A DNA stretch of 64,000 nucleotides from Eubacteriaceae bacterium (GTDB taxonomy: Bacteria > Bacillota > Clostridia > Lachnospirales > Lachnospiraceae): assembly GCA_910575665.1 (NCBI GenBank), contig CAJTFB010000007.1, positions 1-64,000 of the forward strand. The letters are read 5' to 3'. The position numbers were made by a program, and so were the translations under genes. The stretch's first letter is position 1. Each line of letters opens with the position of its first letter. The notes under the pieces were generated by a model. The model was given only the letters and a program-made list of their open reading frames with translations. It was not told where the DNA came from and searched no databases. Below, one piece after another: positions 42,040 to 50,924 of this stretch.

Positions 42040-43014
42040 ATGGCAGTTAAGATTATCGGAACAGGGAGTTATTTACCGAAGAATGTAGCGGATAATCAGT
42101 TTTTATCCACCATCGTGGATACCAATGATGAATGGATCAGCCAGCGGACAGGAATCAAGGAACGTCATTTGTCCAGCGGAAGCAAGGAGGGAACCTCCTT
42201 TATGGCGATCGAGGCGGCCAAGGCGGCTCTTGATAATGCGGGAATAACGCCAGAGGATCTGGATCTGATCATTGTGGCAACGGTGTCAGCTGACACCTAC
42301 GTTCCCAGTACTTCCTGTCAGGTGCAAGGGGAGATCGGTGCGATCCGTGCCACCTGCTTTGATTTGAATGCTGCTTGTTCTGGCTTTTTATTTTCGATGA
42401 ATACGGCAAATGCCTATCTTGAGATGGGGATGGCGAAGACGGCATTGATCATTGGCGCGGAGACGCTGTCCCGCGAGGTGGATTGGTCAGACCGCAGTAC
42501 TTGTATTCTCTTTGGTGACGGTGCCGGCGCTGCCGTGTTGAAAAAAGTGGAGGGCGAAGGCGGGATCCTTGCCAGCGTTACCGGTTCCGATGGAACCCAG
42601 GGAGATGTCCTCACCTGTAAGGGCAGAGGGATCCAGAATCCATTCTATAAGAGTAGAAGGAAAAAGGATTATATCCAGATGCAGGGGCAGGCGGTGTTCC
42701 GTTTTGCGGTGTCAACTGTCCCCAAATACATCAAACATATCTTAAAAAAGACAGAGCTGGAGCCGGATGATATCAAATACTACATCTTGCATCAGGCAAA
42801 CCGCAGGATCTTAGAGCTGATCGCAAAGAGGCTAAAAGTGGATATGGATAAAATCCCGATGAACCTTGACCACTATGGCAATACATCTTCGGCAAGCATT
42901 CCGATTCTTTTGGATGAGCTCAACCGCAATGGTCTTCTGGAGGAGGGAGATAAGATTGTTCTCTCTGGTTTTGGAGGTGGTTTGACCTGGGGAGCGACGC
43001 TGGTAGAGTGGTAA
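42040..43014 (+). CDS. fabH: 3-oxoacyl-ACP synthase III
   Basis: Initiating condensing enzyme of fatty-acid synthesis, 324 aa. The catalytic triad is visible: Cys in NAACSGFLF, His in LHQANRRI and Asn in YGNTSSAS. IGTGSYLPKNVADNQ and the GGGLTWGATLVEW end are typical. GGAGGAG precedes the ATG. It stands alone; the remaining fab genes must be elsewhere, except fabV at 24 kb. Confidence 0.96.
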   Translation: MAVKIIGTGSYLPKNVADNQFLSTIVDTNDEWISQRTGIKERHLSSGSKEGTSFMAIEAAKAALDNAGITPEDLDLIIVATVSADTYVPSTSCQVQGEIGAIRATCFDLNAACSGFLFSMNTANAYLEMGMAKTALIIGAETLSREVDWSDRSTCILFGDGAGAAVLKKVEGEGGILASVTGSDGTQGDVLTCKGRGIQNPFYKSRRKKDYIQMQGQAVFRFAVSTVPKYIKHILKKTELEPDDIKYYILHQANRRILELIAKRLKVDMDKIPMNLDHYGNTSSASIPILLDELNRNGLLEEGDKIVLSGFGGGLTWGATLVEW

Positions 43015-43042
43015 AACTGAGATTGTGTATTAGTGCTATTGA

Positions 43043-43121
43043 GCTAGCTTGACGGCGAAACAGAGTTCAAATTCACGCCGTCAAGCTAGCCTAACGGAGC
43101 CCTGCGGACATGCCGCAGGGC
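43043..43121. repeat. Two perfect hairpins downstream of fabH
   Basis: GCTAGCTTGACGGCG (43043-43057) pairs with CGCCGTCAAGCTAGC (43076-43090), 15 bp perfect. GCCCTGCGG (43099-43107) pairs with CCGCAGGGC (43113-43121), 9 bp perfect. Further short repeats (CTTGC/GCAAG, CGAGCG/CGCTCG) continue to about 43207. No T run follows, so ordinary termination does not explain the whole array. Confidence 0.7.
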
Positions 43122-43225
43122 AAAATAATTTACGCAAAGGTAAAGTGAGAATATCTGCGAGCTTGCCCGCAAGAAATTCGAGCGGTCTCGCGAAGGATGA
43201 CGCTCGGGGTTTGGAGGGAAAAAAT

Positions 43226-43939
43226 ATGAGTAAGAAATTATTAATTCAAGGGGCGATAGAAAGTGAGATCTGCTGGTATCTGGAGCAGGAATGTTTTCAG
43301 AAGGCAGAAAAGACCACCAGAAATGGTTTTCTTTTCTATCGGACAGAACAGGAAGGTAGGGAGATTCTTCTGCAGCTGACTAAAATGGGAACGATATATG
43401 CAGCTATCGCCACCATGACGGCTATTTATGAATTTCAACCGGATATTATTATCAATCAGGGAACTGCTGGAGCTCAGGTGGATACGTTAAAAAGCGGAGA
43501 CCTGGTGATCGGCAGCCAGGCAGTCAACGTACATTCCCTGGAGATGCCAAAGCGTGATTTTGGAGAGGGCATGGCGCCAGAAGAGTGGCTGAAGATGGAA
43601 ACAGAGTATGTTGCTGCGGCTCCAGAACTGGTTCAGAAGTTTGAACAGGAGATCGGGCAGGAGACCAGGACTGGAAAGGTGGTTTCAGGAATTCTTGGGA
43701 CGGGAGATCTGTTCAGCAAGGAAAAGGACAGGATTCAATGGTTGCATGACACATTTGGCCATCTCAGCGAGGATATGGAATCTTTTGCGGTGTATAAGAC
43801 ATGCCAGGAATGCGGCGTACCCTGTGTGGCGTTGCGGGTGATCTCGAACAACGAACTTTTGAATGAGGATTATGACAAGCGGACATCTCTGGAGCTGCAA
43901 AGAGTGGTCTGGGAGATAATAAATCATTGTACATTTTAA
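43226..43939 (+). CDS. MTA/SAH nucleosidase-family protein (nucleoside phosphorylase fold)
   Basis: Protein of 237 aa. IQGAIESEI places a glutamate at residue 12, as in MTA/SAH nucleosidase. Other family segments are INQGTAGA and SEDMESFAVYKTCQE with the purine-ribose-binding M-E pair. The usual catalytic aspartate in the ISD motif is replaced: the sequence reads LRVISNNE. Futalosine-hydrolase-like relatives also show ISN, so the true substrate is uncertain (methylthioadenosine, S-adenosylhomocysteine or another nucleoside). ATG 43226 has TTGGAGGG upstream; the frame before it is hairpin DNA. Confidence 0.75.
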   Translation: MSKKLLIQGAIESEICWYLEQECFQKAEKTTRNGFLFYRTEQEGREILLQLTKMGTIYAAIATMTAIYEFQPDIIINQGTAGAQVDTLKSGDLVIGSQAVNVHSLEMPKRDFGEGMAPEEWLKMETEYVAAAPELVQKFEQEIGQETRTGKVVSGILGTGDLFSKEKDRIQWLHDTFGHLSEDMESFAVYKTCQECGVPCVALRVISNNELLNEDYDKRTSLELQRVVWEIINHCTF

Positions 43940-43988
43940 CATAACACGGTATAATGAAACTATAAAGGATTTGGAGGTAAAAGACAGA

Positions 43989-45773
43989 GTGAAAGATATT
44001 TTATGCTATACTAGAAAACCAATTGACGAGTTTTATTATGATCCCAAACTGGCTTACAGCATGCACCTTGCCCTGGGGGAAGAGGGGAAATTTCAGGCCC
44101 TCAATCACAATTCGGGTGTGCTGTTCGCCAAGGCGACGGAAAATGAAGATGGTTCGCTGAATGCAAAAAGCATCCGTAATCCCTATTTGTTTGTGATGCG
44201 GGATGGTACATACGGAGTATTGGCGGTGCGGGTAGACGGTGACGGCGGTGAGGATGTGGAGAGTACTGGCAAGGCCATATTTTTTACCAGTCACGATCTG
44301 TTGGAGTACAAAGAGGAAGGGCTTCTGCCTCTGTGCGAGGGCGCGGTGGACCGGGTGGTGTGCAGCTATGATCCGGGGAAAGAGATGTATGAAATAAGCT
44401 GGTGCCAGTCAGACAAGCAATGGTACAGGGCAGAGCTGAAACACATAGAATGCATGGATAAAAGGATCACAGGTGTGAAAGTAGATGAGTTGATTCTACC
44501 AGCAGTGGAGACAGAGATCGAGGGAGCAGTCGCAGGAAATGTTATTTCCATACCAGATGAGACAGCAAAGCGATTACAGCAGAAACTGCAGCCCCCCAGA
44601 CATATAAAGACGGAAGTACCAGAAGAAGTACAGGCGGCCAGTCGGGAACAGCTGGAGCTGGTCTGGGCGAGGGCACTATACAGCGACGGGACAGAAGCTT
44701 TAAAGCGGGTGGACTGGAATATGGATTTCATCGACTGGAGCCGTCCGGGAGTATATGAGGTAGAGGGGAAACTTCATCAAGATCATTTTCCCTTTCCTAT
44801 GGCGGAGGACAGGGCGGATCCCTGCATTACATATTGGAATGGAAAATATTATTTTATCGCTACCAATGACGCGGACAAGAATCACACTTTGTATGTAAGA
44901 GAGGCGGATACCATACCAGGACTGGTAGAGGCAAAAGAGCATTTGATCCTGGATTCAGACACCTATGATTATGTGGGAAATCTTTTGTGGGCGCCGGAAT
45001 TTCATGAAATAAAAGGGGAATTGTATATATTCCTGGCACTTACTCCAGAAGAGTTTTTCGGGGAGGAGTCCCATATCATGAAGCTGAAGGAAGGTGGAAA
45101 TCCATCTCGTAAGGAGGACTGGTCAGAGCCGAAACGGGTGGTTCGCAGCGATGGTAGCCAGCTGTGTGAAGCAGGAAAGACCATTACCCTGGATATGACA
45201 TGCTTTTTCTGGGAAGGAGACTATTATGTGGTTTGGTCTCAGCGACAATTTTTGCCGAAGGATCTGGGAGCCTGGCTCTATATCGCTAAATTAAATGCGG
45301 ATGAACCATGGAAGCTGCTCTCGGAACCGGTGCTGCTATCAAAGCCGGAGTACGGTTGGGCAAATAATCATACCTTTGTGGATGAGGGACCATTTGCCCT
45401 TCCTCAGGAAGAACGTCTGATTCTTACCTTTTCCAGTGCGGCCGTGGATACTTCCTATGTGGTGGGGATCATGACCATCGACAGAGACAAAGATCTGCTG
45501 GATCCGAAAAACTGGAAGAAGGGAAATTATCCGATTATGACTTCCCGCAGTGTGGAGGGAGAATTTGGAACGGGCCATAATGCCTATGTGGTGGATGAAT
45601 ACGGTGATGTCTGGAATTCCTATCACGCCAGACCAGGAATCCACGGCGAGAGAAGCAGCGGGATCCGGAGGGTTCATTTTGATATCGACGGTCTGCCGGT
45701 ACTGGATCTGGTGGAGGAGCAGGATGTATCCGAAGAATTTAGCCGAGTAAGGACGAAAGTTGTGGTTGGATAG
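43989..45773 (+). CDS. Glycoside hydrolase family 43-like protein (large, N-terminal extension)
   Basis: Protein of 594 aa without a signal peptide, so probably cytoplasmic. The first 260 residues include an unassigned beta-rich region (PYLFVMRDGTYGVLAVRVDGDG). The five-bladed propeller follows: DRADPCITYWNGKYYFIATND carries the likely general base Asp, LLWAPEFHEIKGELYIFLAL the modulating acidic residue, and FVDEGPF the likely general acid Glu. Substrates of GH43 are mainly arabinosides and xylosides. GTG 43989 follows GGAGG by 11 nt. It is paired with a second GH43 gene. Confidence 0.8.
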   Translation: MKDILCYTRKPIDEFYYDPKLAYSMHLALGEEGKFQALNHNSGVLFAKATENEDGSLNAKSIRNPYLFVMRDGTYGVLAVRVDGDGGEDVESTGKAIFFTSHDLLEYKEEGLLPLCEGAVDRVVCSYDPGKEMYEISWCQSDKQWYRAELKHIECMDKRITGVKVDELILPAVETEIEGAVAGNVISIPDETAKRLQQKLQPPRHIKTEVPEEVQAASREQLELVWARALYSDGTEALKRVDWNMDFIDWSRPGVYEVEGKLHQDHFPFPMAEDRADPCITYWNGKYYFIATNDADKNHTLYVREADTIPGLVEAKEHLILDSDTYDYVGNLLWAPEFHEIKGELYIFLALTPEEFFGEESHIMKLKEGGNPSRKEDWSEPKRVVRSDGSQLCEAGKTITLDMTCFFWEGDYYVVWSQRQFLPKDLGAWLYIAKLNADEPWKLLSEPVLLSKPEYGWANNHTFVDEGPFALPQEERLILTFSSAAVDTSYVVGIMTIDRDKDLLDPKNWKKGNYPIMTSRSVEGEFGTGHNAYVVDEYGDVWNSYHARPGIHGERSSGIRRVHFDIDGLPVLDLVEEQDVSEEFSRVRTKVVVG

Positions 45774-45840
45774 CCTTTTGGTGTGACGAAAAATAATGCC
45801 GCGGGAAATGCGGTAGGGAAAACGAGGAGGAAATAAGGCA

Positions 45841-47265
45841 ATGAAGGAAGCAGCGGGTGGCAAAAAGAAACAGGCGGTGAATCCATATCTTCCCTCCTGG
45901 GAGTATATTCCAGACGGAGAACCTTATGTCTTTGACGGAAGGGTGTATGTGTATGGTTCCCACGATTATTATAACGGACATGTATTCTGCCTGGGGGATT
46001 ATGTGTGCTGGTCGGCGTCGGTGGAAGATCTGGGAGATTGGAGATACGAGGGAGTGATCTATCCCAAGACGGAGGATCCATTGAACAAAGACGGGAAAAT
46101 GTGTCTCTATGCACCGGATGTAACGGTGGGACCGGACGGAAGATACTATTTATATTATGTGCTGGATCATGTATCTGTGGTGTCTGTGGCAGTCTGCGAT
46201 ACGCCGGCAGGGCAGTATCAGTTTTACGGATATGTACATTATAAAGATGGCACAAGGCTGGGAGACAGGGAGGGGGATGAACCTCAGTTTGATCCCGGCG
46301 TGCTCACCGAGGGAGAACGCACCTATCTCTATACCGGTTTTTGTGGCAGAGGGGATAAGTCCCGTACCGGAGCCATGGCGACAGTTCTTGACCGGGATAT
46401 GCTTACGATCATCGAAGATCCGGTAAGAGTGGTTCCCGGATGCGAGTATTCGGAGGGCAGCGGTTTTGAGGGACACGAATTCTTTGAGGCATCCTCCATG
46501 CGAAAGATCGGAGATACCTATTACTTTATTTATTCCTCTGTTGTAATGCATGAGCTCTGTTATGCCGTGAGTAAGAATCCGCGCAAAGGATTTATCTATG
46601 GCGGGGTGATTGTCAGCAATTGTGACTTGAATCTAGATGAGGGCAAGCCGGCTTCCCTGCCTATGGCCTATGGCGCCAACAATCACGGAAGCATAGTGGA
46701 GATTGGTGGAAAATGGTACATATTTTATCACCGCCACACCAACGGCAGCTGGTACAGCCGGCAGGGATGCGCCGAGGAGATCCGCATTCTGCCGGATGGA
46801 AGCATTCCCCAGGTGGAGATTACGTCCTGTGGCCTGAATGGTGGTCCTCTGTCGGATGAAGGAGAATATCCGGCTTACATAGCCTGTCATTTGTTTACGG
46901 ATAGACCTTCTGTCTATGTGGGGGGAGATGAATTTCCAAAGATTATGCAGGATGGAAGAGATGGTGATGAAGAGCCAGGATATATCGCCAATATGCAGGA
47001 CTCTGCCACGGCGGGATTCAAATATTTTTCCTGTGAAAATGTGACGGGAATCCAGATTAAAGTCCGTGGCTATGCCGATGGCGTATTTGAAGTCAAGACA
47101 AAATGGGATGGAGAAGCGCTGGCGGCGATTCCAGTTCAGTACACGAATGTGTGGGAAGAGTATTCTGTAAAAGCACAGATTCCGGACGGAACCCAGGCGA
47201 TCTATCTCACCTACCGGGGAGGCGGTACGGCAAGTTTGTTGTCCTTTGAGCTGTTGCATCAGTGA
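45841..47265 (+). CDS. GH43 arabinofuranosidase/xylosidase-like enzyme with C-terminal CBM6-like domain
   Basis: Protein of 474 aa, no signal peptide. The N-terminal propeller has PYLPSWEYIPDGEPYVFDGRVYVYGSHD, YAPDVTVGPDGRYYLYYVLD (acidic modulator) and EFFEASSMRKIGDTYYFIYSS (general acid). NNHGSIVEIGGKWYIFYHRHTNG is typical of this GH43 subgroup. The last 110 residues (IANMQDSATAGFKYFSCENVTGI...AIYLTYRGGGTASLLSFELL) look like a CBM6. GAGGAGG precedes the ATG. With the previous gene it suggests use of imported arabino- or xylo-oligosaccharides. Confidence 0.88.
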   Translation: MKEAAGGKKKQAVNPYLPSWEYIPDGEPYVFDGRVYVYGSHDYYNGHVFCLGDYVCWSASVEDLGDWRYEGVIYPKTEDPLNKDGKMCLYAPDVTVGPDGRYYLYYVLDHVSVVSVAVCDTPAGQYQFYGYVHYKDGTRLGDREGDEPQFDPGVLTEGERTYLYTGFCGRGDKSRTGAMATVLDRDMLTIIEDPVRVVPGCEYSEGSGFEGHEFFEASSMRKIGDTYYFIYSSVVMHELCYAVSKNPRKGFIYGGVIVSNCDLNLDEGKPASLPMAYGANNHGSIVEIGGKWYIFYHRHTNGSWYSRQGCAEEIRILPDGSIPQVEITSCGLNGGPLSDEGEYPAYIACHLFTDRPSVYVGGDEFPKIMQDGRDGDEEPGYIANMQDSATAGFKYFSCENVTGIQIKVRGYADGVFEVKTKWDGEALAAIPVQYTNVWEEYSVKAQIPDGTQAIYLTYRGGGTASLLSFELLHQ

Positions 47266-47308
47266 TATGACAGAGGCAGCCTGCGGTGTTAAGCGGTCAT
47301 TTATCTGT

Positions 47309-47343
47309 AAGGTGAGAAACATGCTTTGTGAGTTTCTCACCTT
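47309..47343 (+). terminator. Hairpin after the GH43 genes
   Basis: AAGGTGAGAAAC (47309-47320) pairs perfectly with GTTTCTCACCTT (47332-47343), 44 nt after the GH43 stop. Confidence 0.6.
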
Positions 47344-47381
47344 CGCGGGCGGCGCCATGGCTTGTACCTTTCGTGTAAATA

Positions 47382-47428
47382 AAAAGGGTATCCCCAAAGT
47401 CACATAATGACATGAAGGATACCCTTTT
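47382..47428. terminator. Bidirectional terminator between GH43 and Hpt genes
   Basis: AAAAGGGTATCC (47382-47393) pairs perfectly with GGATACCCTTTT (47417-47428). A and T runs flank the arms, so it can serve both converging units. Confidence 0.7.
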
Positions 47429-47488
47429 AGTTTAATGGCGCAACCGCGCTATGTCTGGGCTGGTTTATTTTTTGTCGTCCCCGAATAG

Positions 47489-47860
47489 TTAAAGTTCTGC
47501 CAGAATATTCAGCAATGAGCGGTGTACTGCCTGAAGTTCCCCAGAGACGGAACTAAGCTGATCTGCGTCGATCTCCTCCAGCTGATCTTTGCCCCGGAGA
47601 AGTTCAACCATTTCGGAGGCGTATTTGGCAATTGGATCCAGACCGAGATTACCTGCGACACCTTTTAATGTGTGTGCGCTTTTGAATGCCTCTTCCACAT
47701 TTTTTTCCGCCAGATATTTCTCAATATTAGCGGCGCTTTCATCATTTTGATATTTGGCCAAAAATTTGAGGTACAGATCTTCTTTGCCCATAAACCGTTT
47801 GATGGCAGTGTCTACATCGACACCTGCGTCTTTTAATTTGTCGAAAAATAGTGTATCCAT
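47489..47860 (-). CDS. Stand-alone histidine phosphotransfer (Hpt) protein
   Basis: Four-helix Hpt protein of 123 aa. The phospho-accepting histidine is H63 in SAHTLKGVAGNLGL. Such proteins pass phosphate between receivers in multi-step relays. GGGGGATG precedes the start. It is divergent from the signalling operon that begins at 48311, which has receivers and a kinase without its own Hpt, so it is a natural relay partner; this is inference. Confidence 0.9.
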   Translation of the reverse strand: MDTLFFDKLKDAGVDVDTAIKRFMGKEDLYLKFLAKYQNDESAANIEKYLAEKNVEEAFKSAHTLKGVAGNLGLDPIAKYASEMVELLRGKDQLEEIDADQLSSVSGELQAVHRSLLNILAEL

Positions 47861-48310
47861 TTCATCCCCCTGCTAAAGTTATTCGCCGGGAGCAAGTGCG
47901 AATAGAACTACTAAGCATTCAAAAAACGAAAGTAAGCTTTCAAAAAACGAAAGCTAAGAAGTTTTACGGCAGCAGAGCCGCCTATTCACACTGGTAGAAT
48001 CCGCAAAGCGGATTCTACGCCACTGATTCAAGTATTGTTTGTGCCGCCTGTGACGGCATGTTTGAACGTGTGTTTTGCCCCCGACCGTGTAAATTTAAAT
48101 TTATTATACAGGATTTTTGCGGGATTGTCTAACTATTTTTTTGATGCCAGATGATCCACAGCTTGTTGGTAACAAATGACCGAGAATGGCAATATATAAC
48201 ACCTTTTAGGAGGTAATTACAATCGGATATTTGTTGACATTTCTAACAATCTATGATATCCTCTAGTTTAAAGAATATTAAAAAATAAAATAAGTTGTAC
48301 AGGAGTAAAA
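47861..48310. other. Gene-free region between the Hpt gene and the signalling operon
   Basis: This 450-nt gap has two adjacent 21-bp units (47913-47933 and 47934-47954) sharing the core TTCAAAAAACGAAAG. The second unit forms GCTTTC-AAAAAAC-GAAAGC. A perfect 11-bp hairpin follows (GTAGAATCCGC-AAA-GCGGATTCTAC, 47994-48018), with a short GCCG/CGGC hairpin near 48050. The operon promoter is at 48234. No gene was recognised. Confidence 0.6.
48234..48262 (+). promoter_or_regulatory. Sigma-A promoter of the signalling/chemotaxis operon
   Basis: TTGACA (48234-48239), 17-nt spacer, TATCCT (48257-48262), about 48 nt before the first ATG. Confidence 0.6.
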
Positions 48311-49393
48311 ATGGATATAGAACGGATTTTAATAGTAGATGATGAAGAAGTAAATCGAACCATATTGGAGGTAATGTTCCGCTCCAGCTTTAACATTGTG
48401 GAGGCGACCAATGGTCAGGAGGCCATTGATAGGCTGGAGGAAGATCCGGGATTTGTGCTGGTTTTACTGGATATCGTGATGCCAGTAAAGGATGGATTTG
48501 ATGTGTTGGAGTATATGAAGCAGAAAGGGCTGATCGAACAGCTTCCGGTTATTCTGATCACCAGTGAGACCATCCGGGACAGCGAAGACAGAGCATATGC
48601 CTATGGCATTGCAGATGTGATACATAAACCATTTTATCCGGATATCGTCAAAAGAAGAGCACAGAACATCATTGACCTCTATCAGCATAAGGCGAATATG
48701 GAGAGAAAACTGAAAGAGCAGGAAGAGGCGATCCTGGCGAAAGAGAAGAAGATTCAGGAAAACAACGAGTTTTTGATCAGCGCCCTCAGCTCAGTAGTGG
48801 AATTCAGAAGTTCTGAGACGGGAGAGCATATCCGCCGGATTAAGTACTTCACAAGAATTCTGTTGAAGTATCTTGCGAAGTATTTTCCGAAATATGGGAT
48901 TACCGATACGCAGATCAACGAGATTGCCAGAGCATCTGCACTTCATGATATTGGAAAGATTGGAATACCAGATTCCATTCTGTTAAAACCAGGGAAGTTA
49001 ACGGAAGAAGAATTTGAAACGATGAAGACTCATACGACCATTGGCTGTGATATGCTGAAGAAGTTCAAGAAGGAAGAGGACAATGAGTTCTATCGTTACT
49101 GTTACGACATCTGCCGTTATCATCATGAAAGATGGGATGGCAATGGATACCCGGATCATTTAGCAGGAGATGAGATTCCGATCTGGGCACAGGTGGTATC
49201 CATTGTAGATGTGTATGACGCACTGATCAGTGAGAGGGTATATAAGGCTGCATTCCCTCATACCGTTGCCTATGAGATGATTCAGAACGGTGAGTGCGGA
49301 CAGTTTTCTCCGGATATTCTGGAATGTTTTGAACTTGCGAACGAAGACTTCTTCGATATGGTGGATGTAAATCGTATATTTAGTTTTATGTAA
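48311..49393 (+). CDS. Response regulator with HD-GYP c-di-GMP phosphodiesterase domain
   Basis: Protein of 360 aa. The N-terminal receiver (LIVDDEEVNRT; D54 in LLDIVMP; K in HKPFYP) is joined by a coiled coil (residues 125-155) to an HD-GYP domain. The metal motif ALHDIGKIGIPD and the signature HHERWDGNGYPDHL are intact, so phosphorylation should control c-di-GMP breakdown. CAGGAG precedes the ATG. It is the first gene of the operon leading into the che genes. Confidence 0.92.
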   Translation: MDIERILIVDDEEVNRTILEVMFRSSFNIVEATNGQEAIDRLEEDPGFVLVLLDIVMPVKDGFDVLEYMKQKGLIEQLPVILITSETIRDSEDRAYAYGIADVIHKPFYPDIVKRRAQNIIDLYQHKANMERKLKEQEEAILAKEKKIQENNEFLISALSSVVEFRSSETGEHIRRIKYFTRILLKYLAKYFPKYGITDTQINEIARASALHDIGKIGIPDSILLKPGKLTEEEFETMKTHTTIGCDMLKKFKKEEDNEFYRYCYDICRYHHERWDGNGYPDHLAGDEIPIWAQVVSIVDVYDALISERVYKAAFPHTVAYEMIQNGECGQFSPDILECFELANEDFFDMVDVNRIFSFM

Positions 49394-49462
49394 ATGGAAC
49401 AGACGGCGGAGTAGAAGGAAACTGCTGCTTTTTACGCTGTCTTTCTATGTGTGGAGGAAGAT

Positions 49463-50920
49463 ATGGATCAGGTTGGAGCACTGCCTGTTGAGAACGCTTT
49501 GGAAATGATCCTTATGTTTAGCCAGGAAGGTATCATTACCTATGCGAATGCTGCTGCGAAAGAGGAACTAGAATATGGAGATGAGTTGTGCGGTAGTCAC
49601 ATTGGCAGCATTTTTCCCAATGAGTTTCAACAGATTGAGGGTGGATTTTCAACAAAATATGGCTTTGGCAGTCAGATACAGAATGTGATCGCCTATCGAA
49701 AAAATCTAACTTGCTTTCCCGCAGAGGCACGAATGATATGGGATGAAGAAAGATCCCAGTACGTGTGTATGGCAAATGACATCCTGGAGAAAGAATTTTT
49801 GAATCAGGAGATGGAACGGGTAAAGCAGGAAGCAGAACAGGCGCTCAAGGTAAGATCTGAATTTGTAGCCAATGTGACACATGAACTCAGAACTCCTGTC
49901 AATGGAATTCTGGGAAATGTCATGGATCTGACCGAGAAGGAAGAGGACGAGAAAAAACGGAAAGCCCTGCGGCTGATCGAGCGCTGTTGCGGAGATATGA
50001 ACCGGCTCATCAATAATATTTTGGATTTTTCCAAGTTGGAAGCCGGAAAGTTTGTATTGGAAAACCGTAGGTTTCATTTTCGTAATATGATTGACTATGT
50101 ACGCGGTAATCATCAGAACAGGATGACAGAAAAAGGACTGGAATTTTTTGTGACGGTCTCACCAAAGATACCAGAATATATCATTGGTGATGAACTAAAG
50201 ATTGTTCAGATCCTAAACAATCTGTTATCAAATGCTCAGAAATTCACTCATGTGGGCAGTGTTTCTGTAGAGATCATTGAGACCGCCCAGGTGCAAAATT
50301 CCATTGAACTGTATTTCCTCGTGATGGATACCGGTATTGGTATAAAAAAAGAAGATTATGATAAATTGTTTCAGAGTTTTTCACAGGTAGATGCCTCGAT
50401 CACAAGAAAATACGGAGGCACTGGTCTGGGATTAAATATTACCAGGCAGTTTGTGGAGATGATGGGAGGCAGTATCAGCGTAGAAAGTGAAGTAAATAAG
50501 GGAACGACTTTTACCTTTTCAATCTGGGTTACCATCGATGAGGATAAGAATTCCGATCCGATTGCACCAGAATCCCATCTGAGCCGGAAAGCTGGAGAGC
50601 TCCCGGACACTGTTCTGGAACTGAAAGAGAAAAAAGAAAGCCAGGTAGAAGGTTTTCGTATATATGGTTCGCCGGAGAACAAAGATATTTTAGGTAAAAC
50701 TTTATCCAAACTGATTCTCTGTATCGAGATGGAAAACTGGGAGAAGGCAGAGGATTTTATGGAGACTATAAGACAGCTGACAGAAGAGGCACCCAGAGAG
50801 GTGACAAGAGGAGTGTTGCGGCTGAAGATGGCTGTTCAAAAGGCGAATTACGATAAAGCAATCAAGGGACTGGAAGAATTAAAAGCATGCGTTGAACATG
50901 AGACGGAAGAAGGAAATTGA
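49463..50920 (+). CDS. Sensor histidine kinase (PAS-HisKA-HATPase)
   Basis: Soluble kinase of 485 aa, no membrane segments. The N-terminal PAS-like domain (NALEMILMFSQEGIITYANAAA) is followed by the phospho-acceptor helix VTHELRTPVNGILGN and the ATPase boxes: N-box NNLLSNAQKFTH, G1 VMDTGIGI, F/G2 FSQVDASITRKYGGTGLGL. The last 90 residues form a helical domain similar in outline to Hpt but without its histidine. GGAGGAAG lies 5 nt before ATG 49463. It likely feeds the two neighbouring HD-GYP-type regulators and the Hpt protein. Confidence 0.9.
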   Translation: MDQVGALPVENALEMILMFSQEGIITYANAAAKEELEYGDELCGSHIGSIFPNEFQQIEGGFSTKYGFGSQIQNVIAYRKNLTCFPAEARMIWDEERSQYVCMANDILEKEFLNQEMERVKQEAEQALKVRSEFVANVTHELRTPVNGILGNVMDLTEKEEDEKKRKALRLIERCCGDMNRLINNILDFSKLEAGKFVLENRRFHFRNMIDYVRGNHQNRMTEKGLEFFVTVSPKIPEYIIGDELKIVQILNNLLSNAQKFTHVGSVSVEIIETAQVQNSIELYFLVMDTGIGIKKEDYDKLFQSFSQVDASITRKYGGTGLGLNITRQFVEMMGGSISVESEVNKGTTFTFSIWVTIDEDKNSDPIAPESHLSRKAGELPDTVLELKEKKESQVEGFRIYGSPENKDILGKTLSKLILCIEMENWEKAEDFMETIRQLTEEAPREVTRGVLRLKMAVQKANYDKAIKGLEELKACVEHETEEGN

Positions 50921-50924
50921 TTTG

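Noticed and set aside
43049-43225. N-terminal extension of the nucleosidase to a 296-codon frame
   Set aside because: The extra codons are hairpin DNA without a ribosome binding site; TTGGAGGG before ATG 43226 marks the real start.
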